Below are positions 34,501 through 43,441 of a stretch of 64,000 nucleotides of DNA, in pieces. The DNA is from Symsagittifera roscoffensis (Eukaryota > Xenacoelomorpha > Acoela > Convolutidae). Location: contig NC_087065.1 of NCBI RefSeq assembly GCF_963678635.1, forward strand, positions 1,738,001 to 1,802,000, given 5' to 3'. A model generated the notes under the pieces. That model ran no database searches, had not been told where the DNA came from, and worked only from the letters and a program-made list of their open reading frames with translations. Positions within the stretch are counted from its first letter, which is position 1. Every line of letters begins with the position of its first letter. The position numbers and the translations under genes were made by a program.

Positions 34501-37500
34501 TATTGTGTTTTTAAGCTTCTTTCCTTCTTAAAAAAGCCGTTTTATTCAATTAATAATGTTGTCTTTTTTAAATTTGAAGTAGGTGTTGCCCTCATGTGTT
34601 CATTCCACTCTGATTCCATCCTTGAGTCTTGGTCTAACGCGGAGCCGTTAGATTTTCAAAAATTTTCAGGATTGATTCAGATTTCGCTTCCTACGAAGAG
34701 TCCTTTTTTGGCTGCTCGTCTAACCGCACTATCATTGGTGGGGAGTTTTCATTTCGACCTAGTAATTTATGAGCTCTAGAAATGTCGGTCTTGATCTCAA
34801 TTTCAGCTCCAGCTTCTCTTGCGACATTGCGTACTTTGTCGGTAGCCTTCTAAATTTCTCCGTCCATTTTCTCGTTCACAGCGTTCTTCCGGGGTTCAAT
34901 GATTCTTTCATTATCCTATCGGTTTTACCTTTATAAGTTCAGCTTCTGACACCGCTTTAGCCTACAGCTCTATTGTTTGTTTTGTCTCCTCTTAAACTGA
35001 TTCCTTGACATCTTTCAGGACCTGATTTGATATGGATTTGGAGAGAGCACTCAATGTTAGTCCTAATTTGGGATTTGGGATAATTGGGATTTGCTTCTCC
35101 AAAATTGTTTCAAATCTTGGCTTTTTTTTGATACTGAAGCTTGGCATGTAGTTTGAGGCGTTTTAGCTTCTAGGTGCATGTGCATGCAGACATTCACTGT
35201 GCGTAAAAAGCAGTTCAAGAAAGAAGTGAAGATCTATTATGGACTCATGGACTTTCTAGTGGACCATAGACGCATGCTCATGTCACGTGACGATATGCAG
35301 CTAAGAGGCACAACTGTGAGTGTGGTCAACACGGATCTCTGCTTCCCCTATGACAAGGCATACGATGCAATAGCAAGTACATTTTACTCCGCACACAACT
35401 GTATACATTACATGCTTATTGCCTCTATCAATATATCTTCAATTTTATCAGCTTATAATAGTTTTTAAGAGTTACGAACGTAGTGAATACTCTTATATAG
35501 GTTTTGGTGATTATTTGTTTAATTTTTTCAGGAAAAAGTTATAAATTTGGTTTCACGCTCGTTTGATTTTTCGCTTTTTAACTTTTGATTTCTTTTCAAA
35601 TTCAGTTCAATTCTTTTGTTAAAAGGACGGCAAACTCCATCAAAAAAGCGGCCATAATTTTTTTTGAATTTCAAAGAGATTTAAGGCCATCTATTTTTTC
35701 TTTGAAAATCTGAATCGAAGTATTGACAAGTAAAAATGAAAAATGAAAAATGAAATGAAAATGAAATATGAAAGGAAACAATCTATTCCAGTCAAGCACT
35801 TTACCAGTTAAACTATGGTTGGAAAAGAGTTTTCTCTCCATTAGGTAGTTTGATATTTATCATGTAGCTATTTCGTTTAATGAAAACTAGCTCTTTTTGT
35901 TTGACCTAGTTCCGTTTACTGTCTGTGAAAGTGTGTGGGTGGTTATTAATTGAATGTGAAGTTAGTATGTGATGTGATGTGTGGTGTTGTGTGTGTGTGT
36001 GTGTGTGTGGTAGAGAAGGAGTTGCCGATTGTTCCGTGTGGTGCTCTGGCCAACAGTCTCTTCAATGACTCCATCTCTCTCTACTATAATGGACACTCCT
36101 CTATTCACACACCATCATCATCTTCACTCGAACACAGTGAGCAGAGTGATGGCCAATCATTTAATTCTACTTCTGCCGGGAGAGGAGCGGTAGGAGTGAG
36201 GAAGAAGATAAGGAGTGAACAAGTTGTGCCTCTCAAAAAGACTGGCATCTGCGACAGGGTGGACAAACAGTTCAGGTTCAACAATCCACCAGGTCAAGCC
36301 AAACTTCAACCACTCAATCAGCGTTCAGTTGAAGCGTATTGCTGTTTAAAAGTGATTGCGATGAAAGGTTTTGAGAAATGATTTCATTTTGATGTAGACT
36401 GCTGATCCAAAGTCTTTAACTTATTCTTCCCTGTCCAAATCCAAAACGAATTTCGTTTTTGCTCAACAATTCAACCCGAGTATAGATTTCAAGCAACATT
36501 TGAGCAATTTGAGCGTTTTACGCTCCAAATATTGCTTCATATTGAGCGGTTTTTTTCAAAGAAAAAACGAGCGGTTTTTGAACTATTTTTTCGAAACCAT
36601 CGCTCGAGAACCGTTTAAATCTTGTGCGATTTTGAGCCATGTTTCAAAATTAACCGTTAAAATCTTGGGCGGGGTATTAGTCAAAGCAATTTAAAGCCTT
36701 TCATCTAAAAAACGCTCAGACGATCTTTCCGAAGCAAGATTTTGAGCGTAATCGGGTAAAAAACTGCAAAAACCACCCAAATCTTGATTGAGGAATGTAA
36801 TAATAAAATCGAAAAAAATTTCGGAAACTGATTTTTTATTGGATTTTCTGCTTGCCCTTTAGTGTCGATGAAAATGTTTTAGATTCGAAAAAACTGTTGG
36901 AAATGTGAGAACAAAAGGTTAAAAAGTTATTTTTTTCTTCAATTTTATCAGTTTTTGTTGGCTAAGTTTCAGCTGTAATTAAGAGTGTTAGAGAAATTTT
37001 AGTGAAATAAGTTTGTTTTGTATTTTACAGGAAGGGGAAGTTTGAAGGATCGCTTCAAAGGAACGACTAAGCCGCCCAACTGGACCAAATACATCTACGA
37101 GTTGGATCCCAACAACACGGACAACAACGGACTCAAAAACGAAGACTTGATAGCTTGGATGAAAATTCCAACCACCAAAAACTTCCGCAAACTGTATCGA
37201 ATCGTGGACCACGAGAAGGGCGGGAGGAAGTTTGCAGACGATTTGCCACAAGGATCCTACTCTTTTCTCATTGAGTACAATTACCCGGTCACTATGTTTG
37301 GAGGTCGCAAGCTCCTTCTCATCAAAAGCGGAGGCACCGCAATGTTGGCTGAATACAACTTCATAGTCGGCTTCATGTTTCTGTCGACCGGAGTTCTGGT
37401 TTTATTTGGATCACTAGTCATGTTTCTTGTGGGTAAAAAGTATTCAAAGATGAGGGGAATTCTGAAAAAGGACCCAAATCCGGCCGAACTGCAGGCTAAA

Positions 37501-37548
37501 AACTTCAACACTATCAAAAACTTGCTGACAAATGTGAACAAAAACTGA
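31419..37548 (+). CDS. CDC50: CDC50/TMEM30 family: beta subunit of P4-ATPase lipid flippase
   Basis: Exons 31419-31557, 31787-31897, 35167-35376, 36014-36292 and 37031-37548 join with every intron in phase 1 and give about 418 residues, against about 360 in vertebrate TMEM30A. The first exon starts MAGWRPIYQKRW and continues into a membrane helix, ending VQELSFDYT. Later blocks are CMCMQTFTVRKKQF, IYYGLMDFLVDHRR, SRDDMQL, LPIVPCGALANSLFND, FRFNNPPG, DRFKGTTKPPNW and LIAWMKIPTTKNFRKLYRIV. A C-terminal helix (FMFLSTGVLVLFGSLVMF) precedes a basic tail. CDC50 proteins pair with P4-ATPases for folding, ER exit and phospholipid flipping. The extra length is mainly a Ser-rich insert in exon four. 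The true start may lie in an upstream exon. Confidence 0.92.
31787..31897 (+). CDS. CDC50: CDC50 exon 2
   Basis: Acceptor AATTTAG, donor CCAG/GTGCGT. Encodes CVKFDLSSNGNVD and two Asn-linked glycosylation sequons (NGT, NSS) in the extracytoplasmic loop, where CDC50 proteins are glycosylated. The frame is short and overlapped by a longer spurious frame. Confidence 0.75.
31898..33190. other. CDC50 intron 2, left part
   Basis: AT-rich intron sequence with no repeat that I recognise. Short open frames such as 32,669-32,875 lack support. Confidence 0.4.
33200..35100 (-). mobile_element. Decayed LINE inside CDC50 intron 2
   Basis: Read on the minus strand, from right to left. At about 34,650-34,880 an ORF1-like block has KATDKVRNVAREAGAEIEIK and RAHKLLGRNENSPPMIVRL. 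At about 33,950-34,220 there is an endonuclease-like block with RKGLGGGVMM and ISVLVKVNNETFWIMPIFNS. At about 33,540-33,590 the RT motif VFLDLK/KAFDNL is seen across a frameshift. GVPRGSILGPILFLVYTNDF lies at 33,370-33,430 and FADSTNLS, the catalytic box with the second Asp changed to Ser, at about 33,310-33,340. The order ORF1, EN, RT is correct for a LINE. Many stops make it an old, dead copy. Confidence 0.7.
35167..35376 (+). CDS. CDC50: CDC50 exon 3
   Basis: Acceptor GTTTTAG, donor GCAA/GTACAT. Encodes ASRCMCMQTFTVRKKQF, IYYGLMDF and MSRDDMQLRGT. The Cys-x-Cys pair is at the place of the conserved CxC of CDC50 proteins, which form disulfides in the ectodomain. A nearer acceptor at 35173 would break the phase. 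Confidence 0.85.
35440..35720 (+). repeat. Fragment of the left tandem-array unit inside CDC50 intron 3
   Basis: The order AAGAGTTACGAAC, TAGTGAATACTCTTATAT, TTTTGATTTCTTTTCAAATTC and TTAAAAGGACGGCAAACTCC matches the array units at 3,290-3,400 and 3,820-3,870, about 30 kb away. Confidence 0.65.
35986..36010 (+). repeat. (GT)n microsatellite at the exon 4 acceptor
   Basis: A run of GT dinucleotides ends three bases before the exon 4 acceptor AG. It occupies the place where a polypyrimidine tract is normally found. Confidence 0.85.
36014..36292 (+). CDS. CDC50: CDC50 exon 4
   Basis: The acceptor TAG lies immediately after a (GT)n run. Encodes KELPIVPCGALANSLFNDS, a Ser/His-rich insert that looks longer than in vertebrate homologues, and FRFNNPPG. 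Donor CCAG/GTCAAG, phase 1. Confidence 0.9.
36293..37030. other. CDC50 intron 4
   Basis: AT-rich intron. A short local repetition of 'ttgagcaatttgagcg' and 'gagcgg' motifs occurs at about 36,490-36,600; nothing else is recognised. Confidence 0.4.
37031..37548 (+). CDS. CDC50: CDC50 exon 5 (terminal)
   Basis: Acceptor TTTTACAG. Encodes GRGSLKDRFKGTTKPPNW, NNGLKNEDLIAWMK, NYPVTMFGGRKLLLI, the second transmembrane segment and a basic tail ending NVNKN before TGA. This is the most strongly conserved part of the family. Confidence 0.95.
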
Positions 37549-38017
37549 TTTCTTTTCGCGTTCAACTTTTGAAGAAGCCATTTTTTGGTATTTAATTTAA
37601 TAGTTTTTTTTTGCTGAGGTAATTATGTAATTTACAACAACGAATTTAGTACTTTTGTTTTAAAGAGAACAAGGGTAGCCAGTTGCTGTGCAAGTGGTAT
37701 AGAATGTTCCGACCTCGGTGAGTGATAGGGGTTTGATGGTTAGCATTTTTATTGGGTAGTAATGAATTCGAACTAAACCAGTGTACGATTTATTTTAATA
37801 GATGCATATTACTAGATGCGTAAAGACGAAAGTGCCAAAATTATCTCAAATTTGAAGAGCCGGAACAAAGCAGAGGCAGATAGAATGTAGGAGAAACATG
37901 AATTCCTAATAACATATTTGCCTGTTTTTGACAAATTGACAATATTTTACGGATGCTCACTAAATAGAAAACAATTAATAAAATGAGATACTGTTTTGAT
38001 ACGTAATTAAATTTACA
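37549..38017 (+). other. CDC50 3' flank with possible polyadenylation signal
   Basis: An AATAAA hexamer at 37977-37982 is the first good polyadenylation signal seen after the stop codon, about 430 bp downstream. No other feature is supported here. Confidence 0.35.
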
Positions 38018-38635
38018 TTAATATATCAACATTAGTTTACAAGATGGGGGAACTTGACGTCTCAAAGATTCTGCCTGAAGCCTATTTTTTTTAATAGTTT
38101 TTCGAGCTTTGAGGGGTAAGCAGTTCCGCTTCTTACGCGTCTTAAGGATGTTCAGATTAGCGCTATAACGCCTTAGAAGGAGGAGAGTCTTTAACTCAAG
38201 GGAAAGAGTCTGGTGAAGCTCTTTGTACTTCTCAATTAGTACCTGGTCCTAAGCCTTACGGTTAGAGATAAAGTCTATGACGATGTTCAGAACGATAATA
38301 CCTGTTGAAACTAAACTACAGTATACGATCGCACAAATGTTTGTCCTATACCTTAATAACAAACTGACAAGTTGCTCACTACTCAGCTTGCAGTTATTGT
38401 TGCTGCGGTGCCTATTTATTGAGTTATTAATGGCGTCGTGCCAAATTACAAGGTCGTTGCGTTAAGACAAGTAGTGATGAAGGTAATACTGTATTGTTTT
38501 CTGAGAGTCCTTAGCGTTAAAGTTCAAACTTAAACCTGGCTTTGTACAGCAAGTATCTTTTACGCGCTTCTGGGACGGAGCGGGAAGTTTTCGGAGCGCG
38601 TGATCCAAGGAACTTGCTCCTAGAATGAATACCAT
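38018..38635 (-). pseudogene. Decayed 205-codon frame, unrecognised family
   Basis: A single minus-strand frame runs from an ATG at 38635 to TAA at 38018 (206 codons) with only two internal stops and no shift. It begins MVFILGASSLDHALRKLPAP. Other blocks are KPGLSLNFNAKDSQKT, NDLVIWHDAINNSINRH, KLSSEQLVSLLLRYR, ICAIVYCSLVSTG and a basic C-terminus with NILKTRKKRNCLPLK. Each stop is a single-base change from a sense codon. The G-x-S near the start and the Asn-Asp in NDLVIWHD recall SGNH-type hydrolase blocks, but this is a weak guess. It may be a decayed mobile-element accessory protein. Confidence 0.5.
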
Positions 38636-38689
38636 ATTTTTAAGGGACCTATGCGACGGCTACGTTACGCTTAAATACCAATGGGGTTG

Positions 38690-39010
38690 GAAAATAAGTA
38701 GGTCGATTGAACTCCAACAACACACGGAGTAAACCTGAGGATGAAAGAAATCAACTTAACCCACTTAATATTTTCTTAATATTACCGTACCTGACCACTT
38801 AACATTAGTGGCACGCAACGAAGTCAATAATCGGACGGGCAAAAACAGCTTTGATACACTTGAAGAGAACTGGCTTTCAGTTTCACCAAAGGTGGGTAGG
38901 GTTTCAGGCAAATTGGTTAAGTTCCAACAACACACGCGGAAGAAACCTGAGGATGAAAAAACTCAACTTATTTTGCCTGATATTTCGCTACCAGAACACG
39001 TAACATAAAG
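38690..39010 (+). repeat. Two diverged copies of a ~207-bp unit with a coding-like frame
   Basis: The block 'ccaacaacacacgg' plus 'aaacctgaggatgaaa' occurs at 38,716 and again at 38,922. The second copy carries an open frame (38,808-39,008) that includes VSPKVGRVSGKLVKFQQHT and ends LPDISLPEHVT. In the first copy the same frame is full of stops. This may be a fragment of the same unknown element as the minus-strand frame next to it. Confidence 0.4.
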
Positions 39011-39950
39011 TTGGTGTCATCTTACAGCACAGTTTCGCAAAATTCTGGGGACGTTTTGAAGATTTTTAGGAAATTTTTTTTTACTTTTTTCACAAAATTT
39101 TTCAGAAAATTTTGATCATTGTGTTCGAGTCATAAACCAATCAAAAAAACTAATCCAGTACTTTTTGTCTATGTTCCAATTTCACGGATTAATTTTCCGT
39201 TCACATATATTCAAAAAATTTCGGTATCGAGAAAAAATGTCAAGCAGTTTGTCTATGTACCGATTGTAAAATATTTCAGTTCATCGGAACTGTCCAATTT
39301 TTTGTTTGAGAAAAATTACCGGGTGCTAGCTTGCCGGAAAAATTTCAACATGTACGGCATCGTAAATAAATTTATAGCACGAATGAAGAGTTTTGAAAAT
39401 TTTGGAACCTTCTTACAGTTATGGAGATTGTGTGGTCACCGGTTTTGGGTTGTCAAGCCTTCGGTCGGTCGCAGAAAAATTGTTCAGCAATCACTGCTCT
39501 AGCTTACACAAAACCTCTGCAGTTGACTTGTACTCGCACAATACGTGTGTTGTTGACAGTCAGGATCTGTAATCTAGCTGACCGATTTTCCGTCGCTTTC
39601 GGTAATTGAGTCCCAGTTCCGGGTGCTTACGACAAGTTGTGAACTGATTTAGATGCGTGTTTATATAACATTCTCCGTCCTTTATCGTACAAAACGGCAA
39701 AATTCAGATAAAGGAACACACAAAAATGCCAATTGTCCCTTGTGGGGCGCCAAAATGTGCGCCTTATCTCCGTAAGTTAGCAAATATGAAGGTTCAAAAG
39801 TTTAAATTAATGAGAGCATTTTTCGGCAAAAACTCTCGCAAACTCATCATAATTTCGGTCGAGCATAACATGTATAACTTCATTAAAATTGCCCCGAAAA
39901 GGTACAAATCGGCGCAAGCTAGCCACAAGAACCGGTAATAATGTCCTTGA
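39011..39950. other. AT-rich region with unsupported open frames
   Basis: A 127-codon plus-strand frame at 39,119-39,502 contains two copies of an FVYVPI motif. A 70-codon frame lies at 39,726-39,938. Neither has splice signals, family similarity or unusual composition that I can support. Confidence 0.3.
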
Positions 39951-39955
39951 TTGGA

Positions 39956-39997
39956 CTAATCAGTCCGTATGTAAAAATTGACATACGGACTGATTAG
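39956..39997. repeat. 17-bp perfect inverted repeat (hairpin)
   Basis: CTAATCAGTCCGTATGT (39956-39972), an 8-base loop, then the exact reverse complement (39981-39997). The right arm belongs to the GGCTC MITE family; the left arm seems to be a short inverted copy of it. Confidence 0.85.
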
Positions 39998-40112
39998 GCT
40001 ATGACAAACATTTCTGGTCCTCTTAACAAACCTTGTAAAATCACTCGTTACACCATAAAATTCATTTTTGTGTGAGGTGGGGGAGGGGGAATAAAGAGCC
40101 GAAAAATTCCCC
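39981..40112 (+). mobile_element. 3' half of a GGCTC-family MITE
   Basis: Contains GACTGATTAGGC, ACAAACATTTCTGGTCCTC, ACTCGTTACACCATAAAATT, GTGAGGTGGGGGAGGGGG and the terminus AAAGAGCC, matching the right half of the complete copies at 42.5 and 43.2 kb. Confidence 0.65.
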
Positions 40113-41160
40113 TACAATAGCAGCAACTCAAAAAAATGTCGTTTTTTCGAAAAAATCATATTTTTGATTTTCTGACCGTTTTTTTAATATTTTTTACGCT
40201 TGCGATTTTAGCAAGAGTTATCAAATGGGAATTTAGACTTTTTTCGGGTTAACAACTAGTTTAACAAAATTCATTAAAAAATTTCTTGAAAAAAGCGGTT
40301 GAGTTTTTGAATTCGTGGTTTTAGGTCTAGTTTACGTCGGCTCATTTTCTATTTTTGTTAATGGCCTTTATTTTCTCTTGTAATAATGTTTATCAGCATG
40401 CTTTGTAAAACGGATTTTATTTTGATTTTGAAAGTTCTGTAACTTGTCATTTTTCCAAGACCGTTTTCGAATAATTTTGTTTTTTAAAAGTTTTTTTTTC
40501 GACTGAAGTTTTTGCATAGGTTGTATCGGCTCAGTCAATATTTCTTAGTTTCGAAGGGCGAAAAATTCCTGTTAAATTTCAGTCTAAAATTAAATTGCGT
40601 AAAAGAGATCAACTCTTTTTACGTAGTTGGGGAGGCAGTTTAAAGCCTCACGTTTGTGGCGTTTCAAGAGGGATGAATTTCAACTTTGGATTCAAAACTT
40701 TTCAGCTCTAACTTAAATATGAAAACAATTTTGCCGACCCAAATTTTGTCGACTTGATTGCCGCTTAGTAAAAGATAGAGCATTAATGCTTGCCTAGATG
40801 TAAGTTTGTTTCAACATTTTTTTCCTGTAATTTTCAACTTATTTTGTTTTTCAAATGATGTTTTCCGATTTCTTTTTTTTCGGTTAACATGATTATAATG
40901 CATTGTTTTAGTTGCATTTTAGCTCCGCTTCGCCTCTATGTGAAAACTGCCATGCGGGTCATTTACCGAATTTGAGTTAAAACCACAATTTGTCCTGATA
41001 TCCGTTTTGAAAAATCAACAGTTACCCCGTAAAATACATGTTAATATCTGGTGGGTGTAGTTTTGGTTGGGTGGTGGTTTGGGTTCGAAAAGCCTCAATC
41101 TAAGGGTGAAAGTGTTTGGAAAGGGAGTCTAATCTGTGTTTGATTTTGTAAATATGATGA
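40113..41160. other. AT-rich spacer upstream of the Gly/Met gene
   Basis: No reading frame or repeat is supported. Composition rises in GC only after about 41,170. Confidence 0.4.
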
Positions 41161-41164
41161 AGTT

Positions 41165-41426
41165 ATTTGAACACGTGTATGAAAAGAGAATTTGTTGACC
41201 CGAATGGCAGTGATAGCAGGATACAACGTGCTTATTTAAGAGTCAGCTGTCAACCTTTGACAACATTGTTGACCATATTCTTCCGAAGGCAAACAAAGCC
41301 AAGCTGCTTCCAGCTGAGAAAACTAAGAATTTTTGAACCCACCTGCTGCACCAGACTAAGAAGGCGATTACGTCGGCATCGCCATTACGTCACTGAGGCG
41401 ACTGCAGCGACCAGAGGAGGCCTGCG
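41165..41426 (+). promoter_or_regulatory. Candidate promoter and 5' UTR of the Gly/Met-rich gene
   Basis: A TATA-like GCTTATTTAAGAG lies at about 41,230 and an E-box CACGTG at about 41,172. The sequence between the TATA-like site and the ATG at 41427 is GC-rich, unlike the AT-rich DNA further upstream, and would be the 5' UTR. Confidence 0.35.
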
Positions 41427-41671
41427 ATGAACAGTAACTTATGGGGTCCCCCCGACCGCAGGGCTCACATGAACCACAGGTCCTCCAGTATGCCGGCTGG
41501 TGGTGGGGGTGGGGCCTTCCAGATGAATTCTCTCGGGGGTTCTCCCATGATGGGGACAGGGGGGATGGGCATGGGTGGCATGGGTGGAGGCGGTACTGGA
41601 GGGGGGATCCCTATGCAGAGTACTCAGTTCCGATCAGGCGATGGACCATCTATGAGTGGTTTTGGACCAAG
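41427..41671 (+). CDS. Gly/Met-rich protein, first exon
   Basis: The ATG at 41427 starts MNSNLWGPPDRRAHMNHRSS. The exon continues with runs of Gly, Met and Ser and ends MSGFGP plus two bases of a split codon (AG). Donor CAAG/GTTTCC. The exon is strikingly GC-rich against the intron. Such low-complexity Gly/Met N-termini occur in chromatin-remodelling subunits and RNA-binding proteins, but nothing here decides between them. The split codon closes with the C that starts the exon at 46571, giving Ser, which ties the two exons together across a 4.9-kb intron. Confidence 0.7.
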
Positions 41672-41815
41672 GTTTCCTCACAGTTCCTTTCTATTTAAGC
41701 GTTTCGTTAAATTTAATCCTCGTCTTTTTTTCCAGTTTCCCGCCCCTTTCGTAAAATCACTTCATAAAGTTTTCTATAAGTTGTTAATACAATCATTTAG
41801 GGAAGTTGATTTTTT

Positions 41816-41914
41816 GGCTCTTTTTCCTTTTCAACCCCCACCTGCAAATTTTTACAAGTAAGTTTGTTGACCACATTGTCCGATTGTTATGAAAATTGAC
41901 AAGGAAAAAGAGCC
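41816..41914 (+). mobile_element. GGCTC-family MITE, deleted 99-bp copy
   Basis: Starts GGCTCTTTTTCC and ends GGAAAAAGAGCC, with the 8-bp duplication GATTTTTT on each side (41808-41815 and 41915-41922). Most of the interior is missing. Confidence 0.8.
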
Positions 41915-42235
41915 GATTTTTTTTCCAGTTTCCAACCCTGTGTAAAAATAAAACTTAAGGTTATGTAAAAATTGTTCATACGGCAATTGACACGTTTTGT
42001 TGCAATCAGGAACATCATTAAAATTAATTTGAAAAAAGTTTTCGTAAAATAAAATTGAAAAAATTTCAAAGGGTTGGGGACTGGAAAAGAGCCGAAGACT
42101 TTGTACTTTTTTTTCATTACAACTTAAAATATCAAATGGCGCAAAAAGCATGTGAATGTCTTCTAGTTTCAAAAATGGACTTCAATTTTCCATTTCGTCT
42201 CTTTCCCAGTTCCGCATTTTAAATTTTACTGAAAT

Positions 42236-42830
42236 TCAATAATGAAAGTCTATTTAAAATTAATTTTCAAGTTACACACTGCATTAAAACGTGTCAGCGT
42301 GAACAAATGAACAAATTTGTTCAACATTTTTGACGTGCGAAATACCGTGTGACAATTTTTGAACAGTTTTTTTTTTCGCTCATTTCCACATTTCAAGTTG
42401 GCTGTGAGTTAGAAAATGAAAAACTTGAAGGCCTTTTTCCAGTTTTCCACTCCCTCTTGAAATTACAAAAGAAAGCTGTTCAAAAATTGGGCTCTTTTTT
42501 CTTTTCCCCCCACCTGCAAATTTTTATATTTGAAGTTACTGTTCACTTTGTCTGATTGTCATGAAAATTGGCATGTAGACTAAATAGGCCATGACAAACA
42601 TATTTGGTCTCGATAATTAACCTTATAAAACCACTCGTTAGACCATAAAATTCATGTTTGAGTGAGGTGGGGGGGGGGGGGAGTGGAAAAGAGCCAAAAA
42701 TTGTTCTCACGGCATTTTGCATGTTCGAACTGTTGTAAAAATTTGTTCGGCTGATCACGCTGACACGTTTTAATGCAGCTTATAACGTCGAATGTCCTTT
42801 TAAATGGACTTTCACATAATGAACTTCAGA
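42236..42830. repeat. Inverted pair of a dispersed intron repeat
   Basis: The block with 'gcattaaaacgtgtcagcgtgaac' lies at about 42,282 in plus orientation. Its reverse complement lies at about 42,755. A third, plus-oriented copy lies at 43,745-43,880. The first two could form a long stem with a loop of about 350 bp that contains the MITE at 42,490-42,695. Confidence 0.65.
42490..42695 (+). mobile_element. GGCTC-family MITE, full copy
   Basis: Starts GGCTCTTTTTTCTTTTCCCC and ends GGAAAAGAGCC. The 8-bp duplication AAAAATTG flanks it (42482-42489 and 42696-42703). It is inserted in a copy of the dispersed repeat described at 42,236-42,830. Confidence 0.85.
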
Positions 42831-42926
42831 AAAAATCAAGGGGTAACTGGAAAAAGGGTCTTCAAGTTTGTCATTGTCTTAGTTTACTTATGTGTTATTT
42901 TGGCTAAATGCGTGAAGTTGCGATGT

Positions 42927-43043
42927 AAGGAGCAAATGTGTTCATACTTTAAGGAGCAAATGTGTTCATACTTTAAGGAGCAAATGTGTTCATACTTTAA
43001 GGAGCAAATGTGTTCATACTTTAAGGAGCAAATGTGTTCATAA
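42927..43043. repeat. 24-bp tandem repeat, five copies
   Basis: The unit AAGGAGCAAATGTGTTCATA plus CTTT repeats with almost no change. Because 24 is a multiple of three and the unit has no stop in these frames, it is open on both strands (KEQMCSYF and KYEHICSL), which produces spurious reading frames. Confidence 0.9.
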
Positions 43044-43227
43044 TAGTAAGTTTGTTCACCATGCAAACTTTCGTTACATTATCACAGCGTAAAACTAGTG
43101 GGGGGAGCGGAAAAGTGACCTTTTGAAAAAGTTTTACGAGGGAGCTGGGAAATTGAAAAATAGCCCCAATTTCCCCGCGGGAAAAAATAGATCGATTGAG
43201 CAATCTGTACCCCCGTAATGACCTGTT

Positions 43228-43441
43228 GGCTCTTTTTCCTCCCCCCCCCCCCCCCCACCTGCAAATTTTTATATTTGAAAATACTGTTCACTTTGTCCGA
43301 TTGTAGTGAAAATTGACAGGCCGACTAATTAGGCCATAACAAGCATATATGGTCATCATAATTAACCTTGTAAAACCACTCGTTAGACCATAAAATTCAT
43401 GTTAGAGTGAGGTGGGGGGGGGGGGGAAAGGAAAAAGAGCC
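43228..43441 (+). mobile_element. GGCTC-family MITE, full copy
   Basis: Starts GGCTCTTTTTCCTCCCCC and ends GGAAAAAGAGCC, with poly-C near one end and poly-G near the other. The 8-bp duplication GACCTGTT flanks it (43220-43227 and 43442-43449). Confidence 0.88.

Noticed and set aside
39119-39502. 127-codon plus-strand frame
   Set aside because: Composition equals flanking AT-rich DNA, internal FVYVPI duplication suggests a small repeat, and there is no family or splice support.
39726-39938. 70-codon frame starting MPIVPCGAP, resembling the CDC50 motif PIVPCGA
   Set aside because: Only seven residues match and the following residues do not resemble CDC50. No duplicated intron or exon sequence surrounds it.
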